A model generated the notes under the pieces. That model worked only from the letters and a program-made list of their open reading frames with translations. It was not told the DNA's origin and searched no databases. A stretch of 14,092 nt of DNA. It comes from Alphaproteobacteria bacterium. Its GTDB lineage: Bacteria; Pseudomonadota; Alphaproteobacteria; Rhodobacterales; Rhodobacteraceae. How positions within the stretch are numbered: position 1 is the first letter of the stretch; each line of letters starts with the position of its first letter. Positions 7,135-14,092 of this stretch are shown piece after piece. The stretch covers positions 1 through 14,092 of the forward strand of contig RFIR01000117.1 in NCBI GenBank assembly GCA_003695135.1. Reading direction: 5' to 3'. A program made the translations under genes and the position numbers.

Positions 7135-7143
7135 CGGTCCCGG

Positions 7144-9042
7144 TCACTCGGCGAACCAGAACTCGTCGATACGGTGGATGCCCAGATGCGCGCCCGGCTC
7201 CCAGGCATAGATGCCGGTCTTCGGCACGTTGCGCAGCCGGTTCGACGCGATCAGCGGCTGGGGGGCGGCATTGACCAGCCCGATGGCAAAGATCTGATCG
7301 GCGTGGATCTTCAGCATCTCCCGCCAGGCCGCGGCGCGGCCCTCGTCGCTCGTCGCCATCTCCCAGGCCCGGAACAGCTCCAGAAGCCGCTTCGCCTCCG
7401 GCGTCTGCGGCGGTTCGCCGGCCTGACCCTTGGTCTGTGTGTACTGGCCCCATTTCGGCCAGGAAAAGTTGGTCTGGTCGACCGGCGCGAGGTCGGAGGG
7501 CGGCGCGTCCGGCGTCGGCAGGCCGTTGTTCCAGCCATACCAGACCGGCATCATCGACTGGCCGGAATAGGCCTTGTTGCGCAGGATGTCGCGGTCGAGC
7601 GGGCGGAAGATCAGCCGCACGCCGACCTCGGCCCACATCTCGGCCACCAGTTCCAGCGCATCGCTTTCCTCCTGCCGCTCGCCGGCGGTCTCGACCACGA
7701 TCTCCAGCCGCCGCCCGTCGGGCAGAAGCCGCGTGCCGTCGCCGTCACGCGCGGTCAGCCCCAGCTCGTCGAGCAGACGGTTGGCGAGATCGGGATCGTA
7801 TTGCGCCCAGGCCGCCGACAGCTTCGGGTCGTAGAAGGGCGAGCCCTTGAGCGGCGCCATGTTGCTTTCCTTCGCAAGGCCGAAGAACAGCGTCTTGTTG
7901 ATGGTCTTGCGGCTGATGGCCACCGACAGCGCCCGGCGGAAGCGCGCGTCGCGGAACAGGGCGCGGAAGGCGGGATCCTCGTAATTCTGGTTGGGGTAGA
8001 GCGCGATCTCGGAGGCCGCACCGTTCGACCACAGATAGGTGGTGTAGTTGCCCTGGCGCTCGCCCTGCTTGAGCACCGGCGCATCGGTGAAGGTCAGCGA
8101 GCGCACCTGCAGATCGGCCTCGCCCAGCCCGATCTTCTGCGGGATCAGCCCGCCGGCGGCGATGGTCAGCTCCACCCGGTCGATATAGGGCAGCTGCACG
8201 CCACGGGCGTCGATGCGGTGGTAGAACGGGTTGCGCACAAGGTCGTATCCCTGCGCGTTCTTGCCGGTGGTGGGATACCAGGGCTGCAGGGTGGGCAGGC
8301 CGACGACGTCGAACTTGTACATGTTGTCGCGTGCATTGTGCAGTTGCGCCCAGTTGCGCATGCCGTTCTCGGCCACCAGCGCATCGAGCTCCGCCTTCGG
8401 CCGGTAATCGGCGTGGAACTGCTTCATCCAGTGCGCGGGGCGATAGATGAAGGGCGGCCGTGCCGCAGCCAGCGCATGCAGGAAGCGCGGATTGGGCCTG
8501 TCCCAGGCATAGCGGATGGTGGTCTCGTCGATCACGGTGACCTGCGGCGGCTTGCCGTCGACCAGCATCAGCTCGGGCACCCCGCCCGGCGAGAGCATCT
8601 TGTTGTTGGCCACATCCTCCCACCAGTAGCGGAAATCCTCGGTGGTGAAGGGATGGCCGTCCGACCAGCGATGCCCCTTGCGCAGGTGGAAGGTGAAGAT
8701 GCGCCCCTCCTCCTGATCCACCGCGCGCAGTATGTCCGGCTTGAGCTTGTAGTCGTGGTCGTAGCCCACCAGCCGCGCATAGCCGTAGACCACCATGTAG
8801 CGGATGTCGCGCGGCTTGGTGATGAACATGCGCAGCGTGCCGCCGGGCCTGCCGAATTCGCGGCCCTTCAGCGCCAGATCGACCACCAGCGGTTCCTGCG
8901 GCACCCGCTCGGCTACCGGCGGCAGTTCGCCGGCCGCCACCCGCTCGGCAAGCGAGGGGGTTTCCTGCAGTGTGATCTCCGCAGCGGAGACGGGCGCGCC
9001 GAGGCCGAGGGCGAAAAGGGCAATGAAGGCGTGTCTGATCAT
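7144..9042 (-). CDS. Periplasmic substrate-binding protein, SBP_bac_5 (Opp/Dpp/Nik type)
   Basis: 632 residues from the ATG at 9042, which overlaps the ATPase stop by 4 bases (ATGA). A start 29 codons further upstream is in frame but would sit inside the ATPase gene and bury the signal peptide. The N-terminus [20 protein letters not shown] is a clear Sec signal peptide with cleavage predicted after VSA (residue 20); there is no lipobox Cys. Next comes LAERVAAGELPPVAERVPQE (31-50), an N-terminal element of one SBP_bac_5 branch. The family core follows: GGTLRMF, LKPDILRAV, FHLRKGHRWSDGHPFTTEDF (the diagnostic F-x-LR-x-x-x-x-W-SDG-x-P-x-T-x-x-D-F signature), and near the C-terminus the DAPP...NFSWPKWG region. 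At 632 residues it is longer than DppA (about 535). It has no good Shine-Dalgarno, so it is probably translated by coupling to the ATPase. It delivers ligand to the two permeases. The ligand is unknown; peptides or oligosaccharides are both plausible. Confidence 0.92.
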   Translation of the reverse strand: MIRHAFIALFALGLGAPVSAAEITLQETPSLAERVAAGELPPVAERVPQEPLVVDLALKGREFGRPGGTLRMFITKPRDIRYMVVYGYARLVGYDHDYKLKPDILRAVDQEEGRIFTFHLRKGHRWSDGHPFTTEDFRYWWEDVANNKMLSPGGVPELMLVDGKPPQVTVIDETTIRYAWDRPNPRFLHALAAARPPFIYRPAHWMKQFHADYRPKAELDALVAENGMRNWAQLHNARDNMYKFDVVGLPTLQPWYPTTGKNAQGYDLVRNPFYHRIDARGVQLPYIDRVELTIAAGGLIPQKIGLGEADLQVRSLTFTDAPVLKQGERQGNYTTYLWSNGAASEIALYPNQNYEDPAFRALFRDARFRRALSVAISRKTINKTLFFGLAKESNMAPLKGSPFYDPKLSAAWAQYDPDLANRLLDELGLTARDGDGTRLLPDGRRLEIVVETAGERQEESDALELVAEMWAEVGVRLIFRPLDRDILRNKAYSGQSMMPVWYGWNNGLPTPDAPPSDLAPVDQTNFSWPKWGQYTQTKGQAGEPPQTPEAKRLLELFRAWEMATSDEGRAAAWREMLKIHADQIFAIGLVNAAPQPLIASNRLRNVPKTGIYAWEPGAHLGIHRIDEFWFAE

Positions 9043-10823
9043 GCGGCACAACTCACGTAATGTCCGGGTTCGATCTCGTGCAGGGGCGGGGCCTGATGGC
9101 CCCGATAACCGAAGGGTTCCGGCCAGCATTCCGGGTCACCGGCGCCGCGCGCAACCGCGGCGAGGTCGAGACGACGGTTGACATCCGGCTCGGGCGAGGC
9201 GGCGATCAGGGCGATGGTGTAGGGGTGGCGGGGGTTCTCGAACAGCAGCTTGGCCGGCGCCTGCTCGACGATGCGGCCGCGCCGCATCACCGCGACCCGG
9301 TCGGCAAGCTCTGCCACCACGGTCAGGTCGTGACTGATGAAAAGATAGCTTAGCCCCATCTCCTTGCGCAGACCCTTGAGCAGATCCAGCACCTGGGCCT
9401 GCACCGAGACGTCGAGCGCCGAGGTCGGCTCGTCGCAGACGATCATCTCCGGATCGAGGGCCAGCGCACGGGCGATGCAGATGCGCTGGCGCTGGCCGCC
9501 GGAGAAGGCATGCGGGAACCGGCCGAGATGGGCCGGCGACAGCCCCACCTTCTCCATCAGTTCGGCCGCACGCTGCCTGCGTTCGGCCCGCGTGCCCAGA
9601 CCGTGCACTTCCAGCGGTTCGGTGAGGATGTCGAGCACGGACATGCGCGGCGACAGCGAGGAATAGGGGTCCTGGAACACGATCTGGACCCGGCGGCGAA
9701 ACGCCTTGAGCCGGGCACGCGTCATCGTCGCGACATCCTGGGTCTCGCCGTCCCGGCCGCGGAAGCCGATCTCGGCGCCGGGATCGGGATCCTCGGCGCG
9801 CAGCAGGAGCCGGGCGACGGTCGACTTGCCCGATCCCGACTCTCCCACCACCGCCAGCGTCTCGCCGCGCCCGATGACGATCTCCACATCCTGTACCGCC
9901 TGAACCGGGGCGGCCTGCTTGCCCAGCCCCGAGATCCGCCCCGGATAGGTCTTGGACAGATTGCGCGCCCACAGGATCGGGTCGCGCACCTCGCCCAGCC
10001 CGCCGGACATGCATTCGGGGATCTTCGGCGCCGCCGCGATCAGCGCCCGCGTATAGCCATGGCCGGGATCGGTCAGGATGACCCGCGTCGGCCCGCTCTC
10101 GACCACCTCGCCCCGGCGCATCACCAGCACGCTGTCGGCCATGTTGGCCACCACGCCCAGATCATGGGTGATCATGATCATCGACATGCCGGTGCCGGTC
10201 TGCAGCCGCCGCATCAGATCCAGCACCTGGGCCTGGGTGGTCACGTCGAGCGCGGTGGTCGGCTCGTCGGCGATCACCAGATCGGGCCGGCAGACCATCG
10301 CCATGGCGATCATCGCCCGCTGGCGCAGCCCGCCCGACAGCTCGAACGGATAGGCGCTCCATGCGCGTTCGGGATCGGGAAAGCCGACCTCGGCAAAGGT
10401 CTCCAGACAGATGCGCCTGCCTTCCGCGCCGCTCTTCTTCCGGTGCAGTCTCAACGCCTCGGCCACCTGGTTGCCCACCGTGTGCAGCGGCGAGAGCGAG
10501 CTCATCGGCTCCTGAAATATCATCGCGATCCGCCCGCCGCGAATGGCGCGCATGCGCGGCTCGGACAGGCCGAAGAGATCGACTTCCTTGCCCCCGGCGC
10601 CGGTCAGCACCGCGCGGCCCGCGGTGATGCGCGCCGCCCTGGGCAGAATGCGCAGGATCGCCTTGCCGGTGACGGTCTTGCCGGAGCCCGATTCGCCGAC
10701 GATGGCCAGCGACTCGCCGCGGCGCAGGGTCAGGTCGACGCCCTTCACCACCTCCATGGCGCCGGCGCCCGCGCCGAAGCACACCGACAATCCCTCCACA
10801 CGCAGAAGCGGCGTTACCCGCAT
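9039..10823 (-). CDS. Fused double ABC ATPase (DppD-DppF / YejF-like)
   Basis: 594 residues containing two complete nucleotide-binding domains. Domain 1: Walker A GESGSGKT (43-50), Q-loop FQEP (103-106), signature LSGGLRQR (162-169), Walker B DLVIADEP (181-188), H-loop ITH (218-220), and GHGYTRAL (254-261), the start of the oligopeptide/dipeptide C-terminal extension. Domain 2: Walker A GESGSGKS (327-334), Q-loop FQDP (383-386), signature FSGGQRQR (440-447), Walker B MIVCDEP (460-466), H-loop ISH (496-498), and [16 protein letters not shown] (532-547). Domain 1 has Leu where the signature usually has Gln or Met; all catalytic residues are present in both. The start is ATG 10823 with GAGG five bases upstream. 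It hydrolyses ATP in the cytoplasm to drive import by the OppB/OppC-like pair. As first gene of the operon it sets expression of the rest. Fusion of the DppD-like and DppF-like subunits in one chain is common in alphaproteobacteria. Confidence 0.94.
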   Translation of the reverse strand: MRVTPLLRVEGLSVCFGAGAGAMEVVKGVDLTLRRGESLAIVGESGSGKTVTGKAILRILPRAARITAGRAVLTGAGGKEVDLFGLSEPRMRAIRGGRIAMIFQEPMSSLSPLHTVGNQVAEALRLHRKKSGAEGRRICLETFAEVGFPDPERAWSAYPFELSGGLRQRAMIAMAMVCRPDLVIADEPTTALDVTTQAQVLDLMRRLQTGTGMSMIMITHDLGVVANMADSVLVMRRGEVVESGPTRVILTDPGHGYTRALIAAAPKIPECMSGGLGEVRDPILWARNLSKTYPGRISGLGKQAAPVQAVQDVEIVIGRGETLAVVGESGSGKSTVARLLLRAEDPDPGAEIGFRGRDGETQDVATMTRARLKAFRRRVQIVFQDPYSSLSPRMSVLDILTEPLEVHGLGTRAERRQRAAELMEKVGLSPAHLGRFPHAFSGGQRQRICIARALALDPEMIVCDEPTSALDVSVQAQVLDLLKGLRKEMGLSYLFISHDLTVVAELADRVAVMRRGRIVEQAPAKLLFENPRHPYTIALIAASPEPDVNRRLDLAAVARGAGDPECWPEPFGYRGHQAPPLHEIEPGHYVSCAA

Positions 10824-10961
10824 GACCCCCTCTGAACGTTCCGGGCACCATCCGCCCCCGTCTTTCTCGGGGAACCACTATCGCAGATCGCGGCGCGCGC
10901 CAATCGCTTGTTCGGCTCGCCCGCTCACATCCGCCGTGACCGCGACAGGCCGGCGGCCGGT
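10824..10961 (-). promoter_or_regulatory. Leader/promoter region of the ABC operon, downstream of proC
   Basis: 138 bases between proC and the ATPase gene, both on the minus strand, and the only room for an ABC operon promoter. On the minus strand a TTGGCG (10898-10903) and a GATAGT (10877-10882) are 15 bases apart. This is a weak sigma70-like pair with short spacing, offered only as a candidate. Downstream of it a CCCCG/CGGGG hairpin (10856-10872, 7-base loop) lies in the presumed leader. The ribosome binding site is GAGGGGG at 10826-10832. No operator with a recognisable family signature is visible. Confidence 0.3.
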
Positions 10962-11786
10962 TCAGCCGGCAAGCTCGCGCCCGCGCGCGGTCGCCGCCGC
11001 CACCGCACGCCGCATGAGCTGGCAGAGCCCGGTCTCCTCGTCCATCAGATGCGCGAGCGCCGCCGCCGTGGTGCCGCCCGGCGAGGTGACGTTGATGCGC
11101 AGCTGCTCGGGTGTCTCCTCGGCGGTATCGGCCAGCGCCCCGGCGCCGGCCACCATCGCCCGCGCCAGCTCCATCGCCAGCGCCTCCGGCAGGCCCTGCT
11201 CGGCGCCGGCGGCAGCCAGACACTCGATGAGATGGAAGACATAGGCCGGGCCCGAGCCCGAGACCGCGGTCACCGCATCCATCTGCGCCTCGCTCTCCAG
11301 CCGCACCGTGCGGCCGACCGCGCGCATCAGCGTCTCGGCGAGCCGCATCTCGGCCTCGCCGGCGGCGGCGTTGCCGGCCAGCGCCGAGATCCCGCGCCCG
11401 ATCGCGGCCGGGGTGTTGGGCATGGCGCGGATCACCGGGGTATCGGTGCCGAATTCCGCCTCCAGCCGCCGGATCGGGGTGCCGGCGGCGATCGACAGCA
11501 TCAGCGTGCGCCCGCCGCCCAGTTCGGCCAGTTGCGGCAGCGCCTCGTCCATCATCTGCGGCTTGACCGCAATCAGGCAGACTGCCGGTGCCCCCGGCAG
11601 CGGCGCGTTCAGATGCAGCCCCTCCCGGGTCAGCCCGGCCAGCCATGCGGAGGGTTGCGGGTCGATGACCCAGACCGCCGCCGGCGACAGCCCTCCCGCG
11701 AGCCAGCCCTTCAGCAGCGCACCGCCCATCTTGCCGCAACCCAGCACGACCAGTCCGCGCGCGGTCAGCGAGGAAAAATCGGCCAT
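10962..11786 (-). CDS. proC: Pyrroline-5-carboxylate reductase
   Basis: Catalyses the NAD(P)H-dependent reduction of 1-pyrroline-5-carboxylate to L-proline, the last step of proline synthesis, in the cytoplasm. 274 residues from the ATG at 11786, close to the usual length (E. coli about 269). An open frame continues upstream, but the strong GGAGGTG at 11791-11797 fixes this start. The N-terminal Rossmann fold has LGCGKMGGALLKGW (15-28), then IAVKPQ (72-77), IRAMPNTPAAIGRG (119-132) and SIAAGTP (98-104). The C-terminal dimerisation/substrate domain has TAVSGSGPAYVFHLIE (173-188) and VTSPGGTTAAAL (233-244), the P5CR signature. All landmark residues are present. It lies 44 bases downstream of the ybjN-like gene on the same strand, so probably shares its transcript. 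The spacer has alternative hairpins next to the ribosome binding site. It is a housekeeping gene with nothing unusual in the protein itself. Confidence 0.96.
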   Translation of the reverse strand: MADFSSLTARGLVVLGCGKMGGALLKGWLAGGLSPAAVWVIDPQPSAWLAGLTREGLHLNAPLPGAPAVCLIAVKPQMMDEALPQLAELGGGRTLMLSIAAGTPIRRLEAEFGTDTPVIRAMPNTPAAIGRGISALAGNAAAGEAEMRLAETLMRAVGRTVRLESEAQMDAVTAVSGSGPAYVFHLIECLAAAGAEQGLPEALAMELARAMVAGAGALADTAEETPEQLRINVTSPGGTTAAALAHLMDEETGLCQLMRRAVAAATARGRELAG

Positions 11787-11790
11787 CGGA

Positions 11791-11797
11791 CACCTCC
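11791..11797 (-). promoter_or_regulatory. proC ribosome binding site (start-deciding)
   Basis: GGAGGTG on the minus strand, four bases before the ATG at 11786, is the strongest Shine-Dalgarno in the window. It rules out the longer in-frame open stretch reaching up into the ybjN-like gene. Its first G is also the last base of a hairpin arm (11797-11802). Confidence 0.75.
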
Positions 11798-11826
11798 CGG
11801 GCAATTGCGGCCCGGAGGGGCCGGGC
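11797..11826 (-). promoter_or_regulatory. Mutually exclusive hairpins in the ybjN-proC spacer
   Basis: In mRNA order the spacer reads GCCCGG (11826-11821), CCCCT, CCGGGC (11815-11810), seven bases, GCCCGG (11802-11797), directly followed by the proC GAGGTG. The central arm can pair fully (6 bp, all G-C) with either flank, giving loops of 5 or 7 bases. Pairing with the downstream arm puts a stem against the Shine-Dalgarno; pairing with the upstream arm frees it. The pairing is seen directly; a regulatory role is inference, and GC-rich spacers can produce such repeats by chance. Confidence 0.4.
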
Positions 11827-11830
11827 GCGT

Positions 11831-12334
11831 TCAGGCGCGACCGTACGCCTCGGCGATCGCGATGCCAAGCGCGTCCTCGGCCACCCGGTCGCCCCAGCAG
11901 ACGAGCTGGAAGGCGGGGTAGAAGCGTTCGGAGCTGAGCAGTGCGCCATGCAGCATGTGATCGAGCTGCGCGGCATTGGCGACCGCGCCTCCCTGCAGCG
12001 CCAGCCCGTAGCGATAGACCATCAGCCCCTGCGCCCGCCACAGGGTGAACACGCCGGTCCACATCCTGTCATTGGCCAGATCGAGCAGGCGCAGCAGCTC
12101 CGGCAGCCGTGCCTCGGGCGGGTCGAGTTCGAAGGTGCAGATCAGCCGCAACACCTCCTCGCTGCCCGCCCAGGCCAGCGAAAGCGAATAGCTGCGCCAG
12201 GCGCCCTCGACGGTCATGGAGATCTGGTCCTCGCCGACGCGGTCGAAATCCCAGTCATTGTCCTCGGCCAGCGTCTCGACGATGTCGATGGGATGCTGGT
12301 CCTCGATGAAGAGATCGTGCTCGATGCGGTTCAT
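11831..12334 (-). CDS. YbjN domain-containing protein
   Basis: 167 residues from the ATG at 12334. A TTG two codons upstream is also open, but the AGAGGGAG at 12343-12350 lies 8 bases from the ATG and only 2 from the TTG, so the ATG is preferred. The acidic N-terminus (MNRIEHDLFIEDQHPIDIVE) leads into an alpha/beta stretch with DWDFDRVGEDQISM (27-40), then LICTFELDPP (64-73), LLRLLDLANDRMWTGVF (80-96) and VYRYGLAL (106-113). This order matches the YbjN family (DUF1790), a fold related to type III secretion chaperones. In E. coli YbjN is linked to stress and motility phenotypes, and its biochemical role is unsettled. It has no signal peptide or membrane segment. It lies immediately upstream of proC, an association I recall as frequent in alphaproteobacteria. 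A role in proline synthesis does not follow from that. The family call is good; the function is unknown. Confidence 0.82.
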   Translation of the reverse strand: MNRIEHDLFIEDQHPIDIVETLAEDNDWDFDRVGEDQISMTVEGAWRSYSLSLAWAGSEEVLRLICTFELDPPEARLPELLRLLDLANDRMWTGVFTLWRAQGLMVYRYGLALQGGAVANAAQLDHMLHGALLSSERFYPAFQLVCWGDRVAEDALGIAIAEAYGRA

Positions 12335-12595
12335 GCCCAACGCTCCCTCTGGTTATGGGCACCCCGGGGATGAAACCACAGGGTGCTGAGAGCTTTTCTA
12401 GCTGTCGACGGCGCCAGGAACGCCGACGCAACATATGGTGGGGAGGTTGAGGCGCGCTGTAAAGTGAAATCTTTCTCCCCCAACTGCGGCACGACCGGTT
12501 TCGCCGCCGGCCCGATCCTGACCGATGGCGGCGGCGGCGGGTACTCGCCAGTTCCGGGGAAGGCGTGCGGGGATGCCGGCCGGACCGGCAGCCCC
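12335..12595. other. 261-base intergenic region between the TRAP permease and the ybjN-like gene
   Basis: This is the longest non-coding gap. Nearest the ybjN-like gene is its ribosome binding site (12343-12350). An unusually AT-rich patch for this genome lies at about 12458-12475 (tgtaaagtgaaatctttc), a plausible promoter zone, but I find no convincing -35/-10 pair on either strand. A (ggc)n-like run is at 12527-12541. Near the TRAP stop is an inverted repeat (separate entry). I found no coding potential, tRNA or recognisable small RNA. Confidence 0.6.
12574..12590 (-). terminator. Candidate hairpin downstream of the TRAP permease gene
   Basis: TGCCGG-TCCGG-CCGGCA on the minus strand is a perfect 6-bp stem beginning five bases after the TRAP permease stop codon. 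No T run follows, so it is a weak intrinsic terminator at best. It may mark the transcript 3' end by stalling or exonuclease protection. Confidence 0.35.
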
Positions 12596-14092
12596 TCAGA
12601 GCAGCAGGGTCACGATGGTCGGCCAGATCAGCAGCACCGCCAGGGCGAGGATCTGCACGCCGATGAAGGGCAGGAAGCCGCGGAAGATGTCGGTCAGCGA
12701 GATGTGCGGCGGTGCCACCGATTTGAGGTAGAACGCGGCCGGCCCGAAGGGCGGCGACAGGAAACTGACCTGCATGTTCATGGTGAACAGCACCCCGAAC
12801 CAGATCGACACCTGATAGGGCTTGAGCGTGCCGATCAGGCCGATCTCCTCGATCGGCAGCCGCTGCACGATGGGCAGGAAGACCGGGATGATCAGCAGAA
12901 CGATGCCGACCCAGTCCATGAACGCGCCCATGAACAGCAGGATCAGCATCATGACCAGCAGCACCAGCATGGTCGGCATCTCGGCGCCGACGATGAGGTT
13001 GGCGATGTAGCTGGGACCGCCGGCCAGCGTGTAGGACCCCGCCAGCGCCGCCGCGCCGATCGTCACCCAGATGATGGTGCCGGTCGAGCGCAGGGTGCGC
13101 ATCAGGCTGTCCCAGACCAGCTCGACCGACGCCTCGCCGCGAAACAGCGCGATCAGGAACACCGCCAGCGCCCCCATTCCGGCGGCCTCGGTGATCCCGG
13201 TGATCCCGCCATAGATCGAGCCCAGCACCACGCCGATCACCGTGAAGGGCGGAACCAGACCCTTGCCGTGCCGCCAGCCCTCGCGCGAACGCTCGATGCC
13301 GAACACGAACAGCGCCAGCACCAGCCCGATTGCCGCGGCAACGCCGAGCCAGGGCAGATGGTGCTGCATGCCCAGGAAGATCGGCTCGACATTCTCGCCC
13401 ATGTTCACGTTCTGGCCGGAGAAGGTGAAGAACAGCGCGCGCAGGAACAAGAGCGCCGACACCGCCGCCAGCAGCACCGACAGGAAGGCGCCGAACATGC
13501 CCAGCTTCTGCAGCGTGCCGGGATCGCCCGGCCGGGGTTCGGGCAGGGGCGCCTGTTCGGGATCGAGCTGGGTGCGGATGACGATGTAGAGGATGATGAA
13601 GCTGGCCAGCATGAAGCCGGGCACGAAGGCGGCGGTGAACAGCGCCTTGATCGAGGTCTCGGTGATCAGCCCGAAGATGATCAGCACGATCGAGGGCGGG
13701 ATCATCGTGCCCAGCGAGCCGGAAACACAGATCGTGCCGATGGCGAGGTTCTGGTTGTAGCCCAGCCGCAGCATCTGCGGCAGGGCGATCAGACCCAGCA
13801 GCACCACCTCGCCGCCGATGATGCCCGACATCGCCGCCATGATGATCGCCATCAGCGAGGTGACGATGGCGATGCCGCCGCGCACCCGGCTGAGCCAGAA
13901 ATCGAGCGAATCATACATCTCCTTGGCGATGCCCGACCGCTCCAGAAGCGCGGCCATGAAGATGAAGAGCGGCACCGATATCAGGACATATTCGGTCATC
14001 AGATCGAATATCTTCTGGGTCAGGATGTAGAGCGCGCCGGTCCCCGGCCGGCTGGTCAGCATCCCCTCGCCGAAGGTCCAGGGCGCGGTCAG
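12596..14092 (-). CDS. TRAP transporter large permease, DctM family, FcbT3-like (5' end outside window)
   Basis: 498 visible residues; the frame is open to the right edge (LTAPWTFGEGM...), so the true start lies outside and the ATG at 14062 is internal. It forms the Na+- or H+-coupled membrane channel of a tripartite TRAP importer, working with a DctQ small subunit and a DctP periplasmic binding protein. Motifs (numbered from the edge): PLFIFMAALLERSGIA (41-56), GGIAIVTSLMAIIMAAMSG (72-90), SGSLGTMIPPSIVLIIFG (124-141), GITGITEAAGMGAL (296-309), MGAFMDWVGIVLLIIPVFLP (388-407) and SFLSPPFGPAAFYLK (443-457). These are the standard DctM landmarks. Between about 178 and 272 there is an extra segment with two predicted membrane helices (199-223, 245-266) and a loop with QNVNMGENVEP. 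That segment fits the mannitol/chloroaromatic-type (COG4664) large permeases and not the shorter C4-dicarboxylate DctM. The substrate is unknown. It ends its operon, with DctP/DctQ genes expected beyond the edge. Confidence 0.92.
   Translation of the reverse strand: MTAPWTFGEGMLTSRPGTGALYILTQKIFDLMTEYVLISVPLFIFMAALLERSGIAKEMYDSLDFWLSRVRGGIAIVTSLMAIIMAAMSGIIGGEVVLLGLIALPQMLRLGYNQNLAIGTICVSGSLGTMIPPSIVLIIFGLITETSIKALFTAAFVPGFMLASFIILYIVIRTQLDPEQAPLPEPRPGDPGTLQKLGMFGAFLSVLLAAVSALLFLRALFFTFSGQNVNMGENVEPIFLGMQHHLPWLGVAAAIGLVLALFVFGIERSREGWRHGKGLVPPFTVIGVVLGSIYGGITGITEAAGMGALAVFLIALFRGEASVELVWDSLMRTLRSTGTIIWVTIGAAALAGSYTLAGGPSYIANLIVGAEMPTMLVLLVMMLILLFMGAFMDWVGIVLLIIPVFLPIVQRLPIEEIGLIGTLKPYQVSIWFGVLFTMNMQVSFLSPPFGPAAFYLKSVAPPHISLTDIFRGFLPFIGVQILALAVLLIWPTIVTLLL

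Noticed and set aside
6106..9060. A 984-codon open frame on the plus strand, antisense to the permease and binding-protein genes
   Set aside because: It lies opposite three well-supported genes, and its translation is low-complexity (His-, Arg-, Gln- and Asp-rich) with no domain. Long antisense frames are expected when codon third positions are mostly G/C.
9510..10835. A 441-codon plus-strand open frame opposite the double ATPase gene
   Set aside because: It is the GC-driven complement of a gene with two full sets of ABC motifs. No recognisable domain, no ribosome binding site and no neighbours on that strand.
10956..10970. GCCGG/CCGGC hairpin spanning the proC stop codon as a terminator
   Set aside because: The stem is 5 bp with the stop codon in its loop and no T run; such short GC pairs are common by chance at this composition.
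10962..12062. A 366-codon form of ProC with a 92-residue N-terminal extension
   Set aside because: The extension is out-of-frame ybjN sequence. The GGAGGTG before 11786 and the normal ProC N-terminus there settle the start.
12527..12541. Short ggc-type triplet run as a possible repeat element
   Set aside because: It is only about five units in a GC-rich gap, with no second copy seen and no sign of mobile or CRISPR structure.

Overview
The window is very GC-rich, with dense short-gapped operons. Its codon use, its gene families (Opp/Dpp-type ABC cassette, FcbT3-like TRAP large permease, YbjN-proC pair) and a 'cctccggcggggg-agtattt' intergenic motif all suggest an alphaproteobacterium, most likely Rhodobacterales (Paracoccaceae/Roseobacteraceae type). 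This placement is by pattern recognition; no database search was run. I see no RNA genes, CRISPR, insertion sequences or phage genes. The window looks chromosomal, with genes cut at both edges.

Left part, 1-4875, plus strand: a tight five-gene cluster. In order it holds a 5'-truncated MurG-like glycosyltransferase (the family I recall as COG4671), a GT4 glycosyltransferase with a 'YPRLSETFI' N-terminus, a second GT4 glycosyltransferase, a small histidine phosphatase with an altered RHG motif (RHF), and a second COG4671-like glycosyltransferase. Genes 2-3, 3-4 and 4-5 overlap by 4 bases (GTGA/ATGA), so they are probably translationally coupled. Four glycosyltransferases and one phosphatase read as one glycan or glycoconjugate pathway of unknown product. 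This is the best candidate for an undescribed system here.

Middle part, 4958-10823, minus strand: a complete peptide/opine/nickel-type ABC importer operon. It is transcribed in the order fused double ATPase, periplasmic binding protein, OppB/DppB-like permease, OppC/DppC-like permease. It converges on the glycosyltransferase cluster. The 82-base gap between them holds a perfect inverted repeat and the Rhodobacterales-type intergenic motif.

Right part, 10962-12334, minus strand: ybjN-domain gene followed by proC (pyrroline-5-carboxylate reductase, last step of proline synthesis). The 44-base spacer between them can fold into two mutually exclusive GC hairpins next to the proC ribosome binding site. 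From 12596 to the right edge, also minus strand, lies the large membrane subunit of a TRAP transporter, open at its 5' end. Its DctP/DctQ partners would lie outside the window.

Several very long open frames antisense to these genes (for example 6106-9060 plus) are GC-driven shadows and are not annotated.
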